DNA from: Aedes albopictus
Lineage: Eukaryota; Arthropoda; Insecta; Diptera; Culicidae
NCBI RefSeq assembly: GCF_035046485.1
Contig: NC_085137.1
Span: 477,053,396 to 477,117,395, forward strand
Reading direction: 5' to 3'
Length of the DNA stretch: 64,000 nucleotides
A program made the position numbers and the translations under genes. The notes beneath the pieces are model-generated. The model saw only the letters and a program-made list of their open reading frames with translations. It had not been told where the DNA came from and searched no databases. Below are positions 42,570-52,924 of this stretch, piece after piece. How positions within the stretch are numbered: the first letter of the stretch is position 1; each line of letters starts with the position of its first letter.

Positions 42570-44980
42570 TATACTTATCCGCCCTCATGAATATCGAGAA
42601 AGTTATCTTGTAATTTACCTACTAATATACCTTTTTGGTTTGACTAATTTTTACTTCTGCCCCGAATTCGCCAAATTGATTTTATTTTTATTCTTGCGCC
42701 CCCATGAGTATCAGGAAAAAGTTATCTTGTAATTAACCCACTGATATACCTCTTGCCATTTTTTTTTTCTTACGCCCCCACGAATAGCAAAAAAATATCT
42801 CTTATAATTCACCCATGTCTGATTTTTACTTTTTTTTCTTCCGCCCCGAAATCACCAATCGAAATTTGTTTTGAGCCCTCATGAGTATCTGTGATCTTAC
42901 CATATTCTCCGCTCTCATGAATAGCAGAAAAATTATCTTGTAATTCGCCCATGTCTGATTTTTTTTTCAATATTTTCTTCCTCCCCGAAATCACCAATTT
43001 ATTATTATGTTTTGCGCCCCCATAAATATCATAAAACTTATCATGTAATTCACCCACTAATATAGGCACCTTTGTAGTTTCACCACATTTTTCTTCTGCC
43101 CCAAAATCACCTTCTTAATTTTAAAAATTTTTGCGCCCCATAAATATCAGAAATGCAATCTTGTAATTTGCCCATAAGAGATTTTCCCATTTATTTTTCT
43201 TTCGTCCCGAAATCACCTTCCTATTTTTTTGCGCCCCCATGAGTATTAGTAATAGCAAAAATTTTATCTTGTAATTCGCCCATGTCTGATTTTTTTTCGA
43301 TATTTTCCTTCGCCCCGAAATCACCAATTTATTATTTTTCTTTCGCGCCCCCTTAAATATCGTAAAACTTATCTTGTAATTCGCTCACTAATATAGGTAC
43401 CTTTGTGGTTTTACCATTTTTTTCTGGCGCCTTAAAATGACCATTTTAATTTTAATATTTTTCCGCCCCCATGAATATCAGAAATACGATCTTGTAATTC
43501 GCCCATTCAGGATTTTCCCAATTTTTCTTTCGCCCCGAAATCACCATTCTAAATTATTTTTTTTTGCGCCCCTCTTGGGTATCAGTAAAAGTTATCTTGT
43601 AATTAATCCACTGATATACCTTTGTGGTCTTACCATTTTTCTCCGCCCTCATAAATAGCAGAAAATTTAGCTTGTAATTCGCCCATGTCTGATTTTTCCA
43701 ATATTTTCTTCCGCCCCGAAATCACCAATTTATTATTTTTCTTTTGCGCCCCCTTAAATATTGTAAAACTTATCTTGCAATTCGCCCACTAATATAGGTA
43801 TCTTTGTGGTTTTACCATTTTTTCTTCCGCCTTAAAATGACCATTTTAATTTTAATATTTTTCCGCCCCGATGAATATCAGACATACGATCTTGTAATTC
43901 GCCCATGTCTGATTTTTTCCAGTATTTTCTTCCGCCCGAAAAGTGTGACAAGTAATGTAAAAGGTATACGAAAAACCCGTACGAAAGAGGGTGGGGGGGT
44001 CGAAAATTTTCAAATTTTACGTGACGTACTAAATGGATGCCCCCTTGGGTATCAGAAAAAGTTATCTTGTAATTAATCCACTGATATACATTTGTGGCCT
44101 AACCATTATTTTTCCGCCCTCATAAATAGCAGAAAATTTAGCTTTTAATTCGCCCATGTCTGATTTTTCCAATATTTTCATCCGCCCCGAAATCACCAAT
44201 TTATTTTTTTTCTTTTGCACCCCCTTAAATATTGTAAAACTTATCTTGTAATTCGCCCACTAATAAAGGTATCTTTGTGGTTTTACCAATTTTTTTCTTC
44301 CGCCATAAAATGACTATTTTAATTTTATAATTTTTCCGGCCCCATGAATGTCAGAAATACGATCTTGTAATTCGCCCATGTCTGATTTTTTCCAATATTT
44401 TCTTCCGCCCCAAAATCACCAATTTATTATTTTTCTTTTGCGCCCCCTTAAATGTCGTAAAGCTTATCTTGTAATTCGCCCACTAATATAGGTACCTTTG
44501 TAGTTTTACTATTTTTTTCTTCCGCCCTTAAATGACCTTTTTCATTTTAATTTTTTTTCCGCCCCCATGAATATCAGAAATACGATCTCGTAATTCGCCC
44601 ATTCAGGATTTTCCTAATTTTTCTTCCGTCTCGAAATCATCATTCTGATTTCAATTTGTTTGCGCCCCCAATGGAATGGTTGAATATCAGAAAATACAAG
44701 ATAACTATTTTTCCCATTCAGAATTTTCGTATTTTTTCTATTGCCCCGAAATCACCATTCAATTTTTTTGCGTCCGCATGAGTATCAGAAAAAGTTATCA
44801 TGTAATTAATCCACTGATATACCTTTGTGGTGGTCTTACCATTTTTGTCCGCCCTAATGAATAGCAAAAAATGTACCTTGTAATTCGCCCATGTCTGATT
44901 CTTCCTATATTTTCTTCTACCCCGAAATCGCCAATTATTTTTTTTTTTGCGCCCCCATATTTATCATAAAACTTTTTTTT
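42570..44980 (+). repeat. Tandem satellite, ~100-115-bp monomers
   Basis: More than twenty monomers share ATATCAGAAA or TAAATATCGTAAAACTTATC, then TTGTAATTCGCCCA, a variable middle, and CCGCCCCGAAATCACC. Three or four middle types alternate: CATGTCTGATTTTTTC, CATTCAGGATTTTCC, CACTAATATAGGTACCTTTG and CCACTGATATACCTTTG. That indicates a mixed higher-order arrangement. A partial MITE interrupts it at 43936-44042. The open frames on the minus strand (for example 43069-42809) follow the monomer and show no domain. Confidence 0.94.
43936..44042. mobile_element. Partial MITE inside the satellite
   Basis: GTGTGACAAGTAATGTAAAA, a G run (43991-43998), TTTTACGTGACGTACTAAAT and GGATGCCCCC replace normal monomer sequence. 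TTACGT...GGATG resembles the right half of the TTACGTAACGCT MITE family. A clear left terminus is missing. Confidence 0.55.
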
Positions 44981-44981
44981 T

Positions 44982-45143
44982 AATGTGCTTAGATTTGTGA
45001 TATCTCTACTCGTTTCCAAGATATTGACAAAAAACAACTGAAAAATCAGCATTTTTACCATTTTTTCAGATTCCGAAGGAATCTCATCCTATTTTGTTCA
45101 ATAGCTCAAAAACGAGTAGAGATATCGCAAATCTAAGCACATT
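44982..45143. mobile_element. Inverted-repeat element, 162 bp
   Basis: AATGTGCTTAGATTTGTGAT then ATCTCTACTCGTTT pairs with AAACGAGTAGAGATATCGCA then AATCTAAGCACATT, 33 of 34 bases. It adjoins the end of the satellite, whose last monomer it truncates. Target duplication is not clear. Confidence 0.88.
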
Positions 45144-45765
45144 TTTGGCCCTATAGGGTCCTAAAATCACCGGTTTTAGTGGAATAGCGTATTTTTTTTT
45201 CGTCGAAAAAAATTTCATGTGTTTTTGGTCCCATACAATTTTTGACAACTTTAGGCCCCTTGAGTGGTCCCTGAGTAGCCTTGAGATACGGACTTCAAAT
45301 TTTGACACGATCATTTTTTAGCTAAAACGATCATTTTCCACTAACGAACTTATAACATTTCCAATTTTTACAAAATAAGGGACGGCCTACTATGCAGTTG
45401 CCATACTGAACAAGAGATTACTTCCGGAAATATACAAATTTATGAATAAACTAGCTGTACCCGGCAAACTTTGTCTTGCCTACTGCGTTTTTTGACGTTT
45501 CAAGTCCCTAGCCAAGCCCAAATACCCGTTCAAAAAGTATGAAAACCCGATTTTCAAAAACTCGCAATTTTCCCATGTTTTTTGCCTCATAAACCTTCCT
45601 TGGGTGAAAACTAACAGAACAAAACTTAGACGACCCAAATCTGACCATCCGTTCGCAAGTTATGCGCGGTCCCACGTATGCCACTGCATTTTTATATATA
45701 TAGATTTAATTTTTTATAGAACTTTTGATAACGAAATCGGATTCAGCGAATCCATGCCAACTATA
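45144..45765. other. Dispersed-repeat-like stretch with CCCGGCAAACTTTGTC
   Basis: ACTAGCTGTACCCGGCAAAC then TTTGTCTTGCC (about 45448-45478) and TTTTTATATATATAGATTTA (about 45689) resemble the ends of a dispersed insect repeat that I have seen but cannot name with certainty. Helitron-like is possible, but I see no CTRR hairpin. No protein motif. Confidence 0.4.
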
Positions 45766-46798
45766 GGGTAAAGGTAGTGGACGTATTTTGGCCCGGGCAG
45801 ATATTTATACAATATCTTTGCAATTTTTTATTGAAAGTTCCAATAATAATTTGCCGAGATTTTGTAGAGATTATATGATAATTGTAATAATGAGTGTGAT
45901 TTTAGCGGATTTTAGTGTGATTTTAGCGGCAAAGTGAAGAGACCGTTTTTTTCATTCGGGCCGGCCGCTTCGTCGTCGTCGCCGATTTGAATGTGCACAT
46001 CGTTGTACCCGTGTATAGTTGTAGCGATTCAGTGTGATTTCGGAAAAGTGGCCAGTTAGTGGAAGATGCTGCAGCACATACGCACTGGACACTTCAAAGG
46101 ATGTTTATTGGTGAGCTCGTTCCATTTCATCATAATAATTAATGCTCAAGGATGTATAAAATTCTGCTCTGGTTTTTGTGTTTTTATCTAACAAATATTG
46201 AAAAGTTCGTCACGTCATGTGTCGGCGCTAGTTTTCAATGCACATTCAGTTGATAATAAATATTTTTCTTTCATTTTTTGCATTTACACAAAAATTTGAA
46301 TGGTTCGTCATCTTCGGTGTCGACATTTGTAATATTTTAGTCAAAATGAATAAATGGTTTGACTCAAGTAAAGGTTGCATGAATCAAATCACTTACCAAA
46401 GTGAATCCAAATCATGTGACTCTCCCCTCCCCACTAACAAAAACTCCTTCCCGTGACAGTCGTGGAGAAGATGAGGTGATCTCGATCTCTAGTAGCAACG
46501 TACGTCACACTAACATTCCTTTCCCTCCTCGATGACCGTAAGGACGTGGCCGGCGCCGTTATTGACTAATAAAGTCTGGAATTCTCGAACTGTGCACATT
46601 GAGAGCGGTAGCTACTCCCAAGCTCCGTTTGTTGGTTCCTTGTGCAATTTCGATTGTTTTGGTCAATCACGGAGTAGCAACTACGAATTGTACGGTCATC
46701 TATGCTCATGCTCATGCTCATTATATGATAATTGTAATAAAATTCTCAAGGTGGGCCAAAATATTTACCTGCCCTGAGCCAAAATATGTCTACTACCC
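45766..46798. mobile_element. TA-flanked TIR element with CG-rich cargo, 1.03 kb
   Basis: GGGTAAAGGTAGTGGACGTA then TTTTGGCCCGGGCAG and, inverted from the right, GGGTAGTAGACATATTTTGG then CTCAGGGCAG form ends of about 35 bp, with TA on both sides. ATTATATGATAATTGTAATA occurs as a direct repeat inside, near 45870 and 46720. Between them lies sequence unlike the surroundings: GGCCGGCCGCTTCGTCGTCG (45959), AGTGTGATTTTAGCGG twice (45894, 45918) and GCGATTCAGTGTGATTTC. It could be captured host DNA. No domain recognised. Confidence 0.85.
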
Positions 46799-47039
46799 TA
46801 AGAATTCATTTGAATATTTATTTCATGTGCGATACAACTACGGTAACAGTAACAGTTTGTAAGTGTCTTTGAAGTTCGCCTAACACGCAGTTTGGAAAAA
46901 TATTGAATTTAATGTATGTGGCTAATTGGTTATAAAGCATGTAAACTTGTCATCAATAACTCTTGAGACAGATGATCATCATTTTCCGTTATTTTAAACA
47001 AACAAAAATGACCTTCACGTCGACCAATTTCACCAAAAA
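46799..47039. other. Unassigned stretch
   Basis: AT-rich, no motif. It leads into cryptic simple DNA. Confidence 0.35.
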
Positions 47040-48610
47040 TCACGGTACCTCAATGAATTCTTCTAGGAATTTCTCCAGGCTACTTATTATCCAAGAAATT
47101 CTCCAGAATTTTTTCTAAGAATTTCTCTAGGGATTTTTCAAGGGATATCTCTAACAATTTCTTCAAAATTCCTACAGAAATTCCTTCAGGACATCCTGCG
47201 AGTTTAAGAAATGTATGGGAAAAACCAGATAAGTCGACGTACCAAAATCCGAATGTTCAACTCGACCGTGAAACTTGTGCTGCTATACACCAGTGAAACC
47301 TGATGTGTATCAGTGGAGAACACTCAACGGCTGCAGGTCTTCATCAATAGATGCCTGCGATATATAATTCGTGCATGGTGGCCTTACAATTGGATCTCCA
47401 ACGTGGAGCTCCATCGTCGATGTCATCAAAAGCCGATAGCGACAGAAATTCGGGAGCGAAAGTGGAGGAGGGTCGGCCACACTCTACGCAGGGGCGGAAA
47501 CGAAATCTGCAAGCGAGCGTTAGATTGGAACCCAGCAGGTCTTCCAAGAATAGCTATGATAATTCCTTGTGAAATTCCTACAAAAATTACTTCAGAATAT
47601 CCCTCAGGAATTACTCTAAGAATTTCTCCAGGAGTACCTTCGAAAGTTCTTCTTCCTACAAGAATTATTTATTAAGTATTTTTTTTCAGGAATTTCTCCA
47701 GCAATTTTTCCAATATTTTTTTCATAAATTTCTCCAAGAATTGTTCCAAAAATTTCTACAAGATTTTCTGTAGGCTAATATAAATTTAATTTGGACTTTT
47801 TGTCAAGAAGATCCAGTGGATAACTGACACTGAGGAAGATTATAAGTGTTAGTCGAAATACGCGTATCTGTCAAAAACTAAGCAAAAGAGGGCGGAATTA
47901 AGAAGTACTGAAGGTATTTGTGAAGAAATTCGTTGAATTTTTGGAGGTACTGTTTCAGAGATGAGCCAGCCTAGGGCTGCAAATCTCTTAAATAAAGATA
48001 ATAATAATAATAATAATAATAATAATGGAGGTACTGCTAGAGAAATTCTGGGAGGAGTTCCTGGAGCATACTTGGAGGGAGTATTGCCGGAAATTGCTGG
48101 AGGAATTGCTGCAGGCATTTCTAAAGGATTTCCTGAAGAAATTATTGGAGAAGTTTCTGAAGGAATTCTTAGAGAAAATGTTAGAGAACTTCTTGGAAAT
48201 TTTTTTTGGAAAATTCCTGGGCAATTCTTGGAGAAATTCCTGGAGAAGTTTTTGGAAAACTTTTGGAGGAATTCTCGGAGAAATTTCTTAAAGAATTATT
48301 GGATGAACTCTTAGAAGACTTCTTAAAAGAACTCCTAGAGAAATTCTTGAAGGTATTTCAGGAAAAATCTCTGAAGAAATTCATGGAGGGATCCCTGATT
48401 GATTTTCCGGATTAATCTTTGGAGATATCCTTGCAGAAATACTTGGGGAATTCCTGCAGGATTTTTTGGAGGTGCTCCTGCAGGAATCCCTGGAGGAATT
48501 CCTGTAGGAATACATAGAGGACTTCTTAGAGGTATCAAAACCTAGAGAAACGTTCAAAGGAATTTCTGGATGAATGCCCGCAAAAACACCCGGAGGAGTT
48601 TATACAAAAT
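47040..48610. repeat. Cryptic simple DNA with an embedded RT fragment
   Basis: Degenerate AGGAATTTCTCCAAGAATT (47040-47220, 47550-47790) and its opposite sense GGAGGAATTCCTGGAGAAAT (48020-48600). The strand sense changes between the two parts near 47.8-48.0 kb. An AAT microsatellite lies at 47997-48026. Long open frames such as 48025-48291 give Leu/Glu/Lys/Phe-rich peptides and come from the repeat. The fragment at 47225-47550 is described separately. Confidence 0.85.
47225..47550 (+). pseudogene. Non-LTR RT, C-terminal fragment
   Basis: The plus strand reads TKIRMFNSTVKLVLLYTS, then (after a stop and frame change) QRLQVFINRCLRYIIRAWWP, DWNPAG at the end, and between them SNVELHRRCHQKPIATEIRE and RKWRRVGHTLRRGGNEICKR. 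This is the region after the RT thumb in a widespread non-LTR group (RWxWIGHTLR type). It differs from the RTE-like fragments elsewhere in the window. Both ends pass abruptly into cryptic simple DNA. Confidence 0.85.
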
Positions 48611-49125
48611 CATGGCATGAAATCACTTTCATACATAACATTGTTATAATGATATACTTTGAGAACATTTGATATGAGATCCCAGCGCAGCAGTTTTAAC
48701 CTTTTGTATCAAATTTTGATGAGAGCAATTTTCTCATTCTATTTTTGAAATAGGTATGTCAAGGGCATTTCCTTCTTCTGAAATGCTAAATGCAACTCAT
48801 TAAAGAATGCAGGATTTTTTACATTGTTATTAATTTACGATGAGGACTGTTTTCGAATCTGAGATTGCCACTTTCTATCATGGGATGCCGAAAAAATATT
48901 ACACTATTTTTGGTATATGATGAGCGCAATTTTCCCATCTATGATTAACATTTTTTTGTGAGCGGGAAAGTTGTTTTATTTGCTTTATTTTGGGAATCCG
49001 TAAAATCGTCCGCAATGTTTGATTTATTTATATTGGGGGGGGGGGGGGGGGGGCGTAGCATCATAGGGGGCGCAGCTATTTTGAAATCTTGGATAACCAG
49101 CTCTGATTTTACCATGACAGCACTG
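48611..49125. other. Right interior of the hAT-like element
   Basis: AT-rich, with GATGAGAGCAATTTTCTCAT and GATGAGCGCAATTTTCCCAT (48719, 48920) as diverged direct repeats about 200 bases apart. A run of 19 G lies at 49035-49053 followed by GCGTAGCATCATAGGGGGCG. No coding motif. Confidence 0.5.
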
Positions 49126-49133
49126 ATCTAGAT

Positions 49134-50306
49134 GATGAACACTTCAAGTTTTCCTCATCGCCGTCAGAATTATAACTTCTAACCGACCCTTAGTAACAAT
49201 CTGTGAGAGAATTGAACACGTAATTAGAAATATGGGTGTTGGAAGATTAAATTATATGTCGATGAACCTGATCGCCGTTTTTCCAAATCGCATTCAGCCA
49301 GAGTGAACCAAATCCACTGTATTTTAGAATCAATTTATTCTCAACAATTCAAAAATCAACTGGTTTTGAATACCTGCGTTATGTCGATACACCTTATACT
49401 GATACTTTAACACAGAAGCCGTCATTGAACAACAAGGATAATAAGAATAATAAAGCTTGAAAAAATCAAGCTCTTGGTTCGCTTTGGCTGATCGAAAAAT
49501 GGTGTTTTCACGAAAATCATCCTTGAGAAGAATGTTAAGAACTTGATTCTGACTTAACGACTGACCTTCAGCTAGATAAAATGACCTAGAGGTAACGCGC
49601 TTGGTTATCAATCAAATGATCCAAGTTCGAATCTCTTTCGTATTTTTGAAATTTGATCTGTCTTAGTTCATTTTGGCAGAACATTTTCATGGTTTTCTTC
49701 GACCAGCATAAATTTGAAGTACACAAATTGCTCCACTTTCACATCTCAAGACCTCAGGACATGCAAGGACATCATTTGACATAATCACTCTTCCTCTGTG
49801 CCTGCACAATGCATGGCCTATAAAAAAAACATGGGTGGCAATTGCTGAGCTGGGAGGGCTTCCGCCGTTCATATTTCAAACTATTTTGAGACCTCCGTGC
49901 TACTATACTATACGCGTCCTGTCTGATTCATGTTAAGGATTGTGAGTGATATCGACTTCAACTTCAGACGATGAAAAATCGAGATTTTTTTTACAATCCG
50001 ACTGGTTTTCTTTGAAACAAAGAAACACAGTCAGCCACACTGAACTATATACCAGATTTCATTGTTTTTGTTCAGCCAGAGTGAACTGAGTGCAAAGTAC
50101 TGAGAAATTAAATGTAATTATATCAATGATTTCAAATAATTTACATGTATTCTTCATCCCTGATGGTTAATAAAGGCTTGTAAGCTACATGTGTGAGGAA
50201 AAGTTTCAAATTATCTTAGTTGTTGTTTATTTGTGAGTTGTTGAACTTGAAACTTAATTATCTCGGAATAAACTTTTTGGCGCTTAGTTCGGTTTAGCAG
50301 AACCCC
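49134..50306. other. Right part of the outer inverted-repeat element
   Basis: AT-rich sequence containing CAGCCAGAGTGAAC twice and the degenerate tRNA-like sequence at 49575-49642. No protein motif found. Confidence 0.4.
49575..49642 (+). pseudogene. tRNA-like sequence, degenerate
   Basis: TGACCTAGAGGTAACGC resembles an A box with one deviation, and AGTTCGAATCTC a B box, about 45 bases apart. The anticodon region TTGGTTATCAATCAAATGAT pairs loosely. Stem quality is too poor for a working tRNA. It lies in the outer element. Confidence 0.45.
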
Positions 50307-50311
50307 GGCCA

Positions 50312-51721
50312 TTTCTAGTGCTATTAATTCATGAGTTATGGTCAAAATTGTCAAGGCGGCTTGCAAATTAGGCCAAGGAATGGTACATATACCCTACAAT
50401 ATAATCGAATACAATCCGTCAAATACACAGGCGTTGGTGGATGGTGTACTAGAATGCAGTTATAGCTACGGGGATCACAGCATTAAATTTAAGGTTCTCT
50501 AGATCTAGTGTACCATTGTAAATCCCCAAACTCACAATATTTTAATGAATATATTTTCGTGTTTCGCAATGATCAAACGTTGATTGCGAAGATTTCTTCA
50601 ACGCTCTAACGACTCAATTGGACGACACGATGTGGCAAATAATCAAAACGTTCGTCCTAGATTTGGCCCATCAATCCAATAGCTTCCGGTATCCCACTCA
50701 GCACCTCAATACTCGCCACTGCAGAATCTTGATGTACGACTCGCAGGGCCATACCAACTGCAGCGCTGTGCCAACTCGCCGCAGCATAACCGACAAAAGA
50801 CCTCCGATAGGAATCAAATTTCACAGCTGTGCACCTCGCGATTTTCGCCAATTTATCGTCTCCCTACATCTCATCGTCATCGCCGCCGCCGTTGCCACCG
50901 TCCACAACTCAAACCGCAGATCCGAGCACTTTCCCCACCGCCGTCGCCGAGCCATTGCCCCATTTAGATCCGAGCGCAGAGGCCGTTTGATTTGTAAGGC
51001 TAAAGGGGGGCTTTTTGAGCTATGGCTTTCCGTATCGAGGCGAACGTGTTCGCTTTGCTTCCTTTTCATCCGGCGCATCGGACTCTGATTCGCCAAATGC
51101 TGGGCTGGCTGGATGCTGACTGCAGCAGATCCAGATCAAATGCGCCATTGAAATTGATACGAATATGAAAAATTTGACAAATGTTCTCCGTCTGAATGAT
51201 GAAGAATGCGGATTGCCGATTCGGTCTGGTTGGGTAGCGATAAGCGTCCGTCATCCTGCTTTCCTACTGACTGTTCAGCTACTATTCGATCCGGATGTGC
51301 TCGTTTGATTTATTCTACCTTTTGTGGGGTATCCCCACGCTGCGCTGTCTGTGATCAGTACCGAGTTCATCGACCATGGCTAGCAGGCGCAGCAGTAGGC
51401 AAAACCTAGGGCAACTGCCCACAAGCTCTCGATATGTGGATCAGTTCAATTTCTTTTCCTGGCTGAACCAGAAACCTCCGGGGTGGAGAAGGCGATACTC
51501 TGCATTCCGATGTCTAATAATTTCTTCCGCATATCGTCGTCGTCGCCAGTCAGCCCGAAACGAGGTGCATTGTTCGTCCAGCTGCTACCACACCATATAC
51601 TAGCACGATAATGTTTGCTGGAACAATGCCGCCGGCGGCTGCTGGGCTGGTTTGTTGTATTGGCAGGAGAAAGCAGGGCGGAATGCGCCCAAGTATTCCA
51701 TTCTCACTTTGGGCACATATG
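50312..51721. other. Mixed-composition stretch, no gene recognised
   Basis: From about 50.6 to 51.65 kb the sequence is richer in C and G with CGCCGCCGCC and CGTCGTCGTC runs. It looks like older single-copy DNA, perhaps near a gene. The 156-codon frame at 50618-51088 has a basic composition and no recognisable domain, and equally long frames occur on the other strand. Confidence 0.45.
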
Positions 51722-51889
51722 AGGCAGCATCCATTTATTACGTAACGCTAAAATCGACAATTTTAGACCCCCCTCCCCCCCTCCGTAGTGCTGTTTTGTA
51801 TGAAAATCCCAAAATTTTTGTATGGACCGTAACGCTCGGCCATATTCCCCCCTCCCCCTAGAGCGTTGCGTAATTTGTGGATGGCGCCT
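51722..51889. mobile_element. MITE with TTACGTAACGCT ends, second copy, 168 bp
   Basis: AGGCAGCATCCATTTATTAC and, inverted, AGGCGCCATCCACAAATTAC are the ends. The interior keeps ATCGACAATTTTAGACCCCC, TTGTATGGACCGTAACGCTC and GGCCATA in the same order as the copy at 11.7 kb. The GA-rich array starts immediately after. Confidence 0.92.
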
Positions 51890-52753
51890 AATGAAGAGAT
51901 GAGAGATGAGAGGTGAGAGGTTAGAGATGAAAGATGGAAAATGAGAGATAAGAAATGAAAGGCGAGAGATTAGAGATGATGATGATGAGAGATGATAGAT
52001 GAGAGATGGCAGATTAGTAATTCATTAGCCTCTTACTTAAAGGGATAAAATATGAGAGAGAGATGATGATCAAGGATGAGAGAAGAGAAACAAGAAATAA
52101 GAGCAGAGAAATGAGAAATAATAAGTAAGAGATGAGAGATGATTATGGTGAAAGATGCAAAATAAGAGATGGTGATGATGATGATGAGAGTTGAGATTGG
52201 CACAAGTATGCGGTAAAAAGTTATGTGAAAATGTAATAATAATGACAAAGATGGTGATAGGAAATGGGGATGATTGCGATGGTGATGATTTATAGTAATG
52301 ATAGATGGCAGATGAAAGATGGAAGATGAACGATGAGAGATGATGATGAGAAGAGATGTTGATGATGATTTCGATGTTGAGAGATGGGAGATGGTAAAGA
52401 TGACAGAAGATAGATGAATGGTGAGAGATACGCGATGAAAAATTGAAGATGAGAGACGACAGATGAAACACGGTAGATGAGATATGAGAGTTGATGAAGA
52501 TAAGAGATGTTATTTTTTGCGTTTATTATAGAGGTTTTGAACCAGAAAAGTTCATTCGCCTCTTGAAGAGATAAAAGATGAGAGATTATTATCAAAGATG
52601 AGAGAATAGATATGGGAGCAGAGGAATAGAAGATGAGAGACGTTGATAATGAGAGATGAAAGATGAGATCTGAGGGATGAAATGATAAGTAAGAGATGAG
52701 AGATGATGATGATGAGAGATAAGATTGGAATTACTGTGCTGAAGATTAAAAAC
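51890..52753 (+). repeat. Cryptic GAGATGA array, part 1
   Basis: Degenerate GAGAGATGAGAGATGATGAT repeats. A longer unit is visible: GAGATTGGCACAAGTATGC, then GGTGATAGGAAATGGGGATG (52190-52280). That longer unit recurs near 52725/55385, 57130 and 58985, so the array carries a higher-order duplication. Confidence 0.9.
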
Positions 52754-52924
52754 TCCTAATTAATCCACCTAGCGGTGATGGAGCCTATTTAAGGCCTTCG
52801 AAAACACATTTCAACACAAATCAAGTGACATGTTGATGAACGTCGCACTTTCATACGTTTAACAGAAATCCATTTCATGGCATCAGGGATCATATCGTTA
52901 AACTGGCTTTTTATTTTTGAGTCT

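Larger units (their letters stand above)
42118..49125. mobile_element. hAT-like element, 7.0 kb, 8-bp TSD ATCTAGAT
   Basis: The left end reads CAGTGGTGTCATCGTGG and the inverted right end CAGTGCTGTCATGGTAA. Just inside both ends the phrase ACCAGCTCT occurs in inverse orientation. ATCTAGAT lies at 42110-42117 and 49126-49133, an exact 8-bp duplication. CAGTG-type ends with 8-bp duplications are hAT hallmarks. No transposase frame is visible. Its length comes from a 2.4-kb satellite, several MITEs, a reverse-transcriptase scrap and cryptic DNA. Confidence 0.87.
41874..50311. mobile_element. Outer inverted-repeat pair, 8.4 kb apart
   Basis: TGGTCGGGGTTCTGCTAAAC then CGAACCAAAG at the left, and, inverted from the right, TGGCCGGGGTTCTGCTAAAC then CGAACTAAGC. 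This is about 26 of 30 matching. Inside and near both ends the phrase CAGCCAGAGTGAAC recurs (42056, 49296, 50074). No clear target duplication, so these may be the ends of one old element or two separate copies. A 7-kb hAT-like element sits within. Confidence 0.6.

Noticed and set aside
45448..45720. Helitron, from ACTAGCTGTACCCGGCAAAC and TATATATAGAT
   Set aside because: No 3' hairpin with CTRR end and no Rep/helicase sequence. The family memory is not strong enough for a call.
46020..46075. TCAGTG initiator-like site with downstream element
   Set aside because: The downstream promoter position does not fit well, and no coding exon follows. It is kept only as part of the cargo finding.
48025..48291. 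Leu/Glu/Lys-rich frame resembling a coiled coil
   Set aside because: It is a reading of GGAGGAATTCCTGGAGAAAT cryptic DNA, and other frames are also open.
50618..51088. 156-codon plus-strand frame
   Set aside because: Composition is driven by CGCCGCC-type runs, there is no domain, and comparable frames overlap on the other strand.
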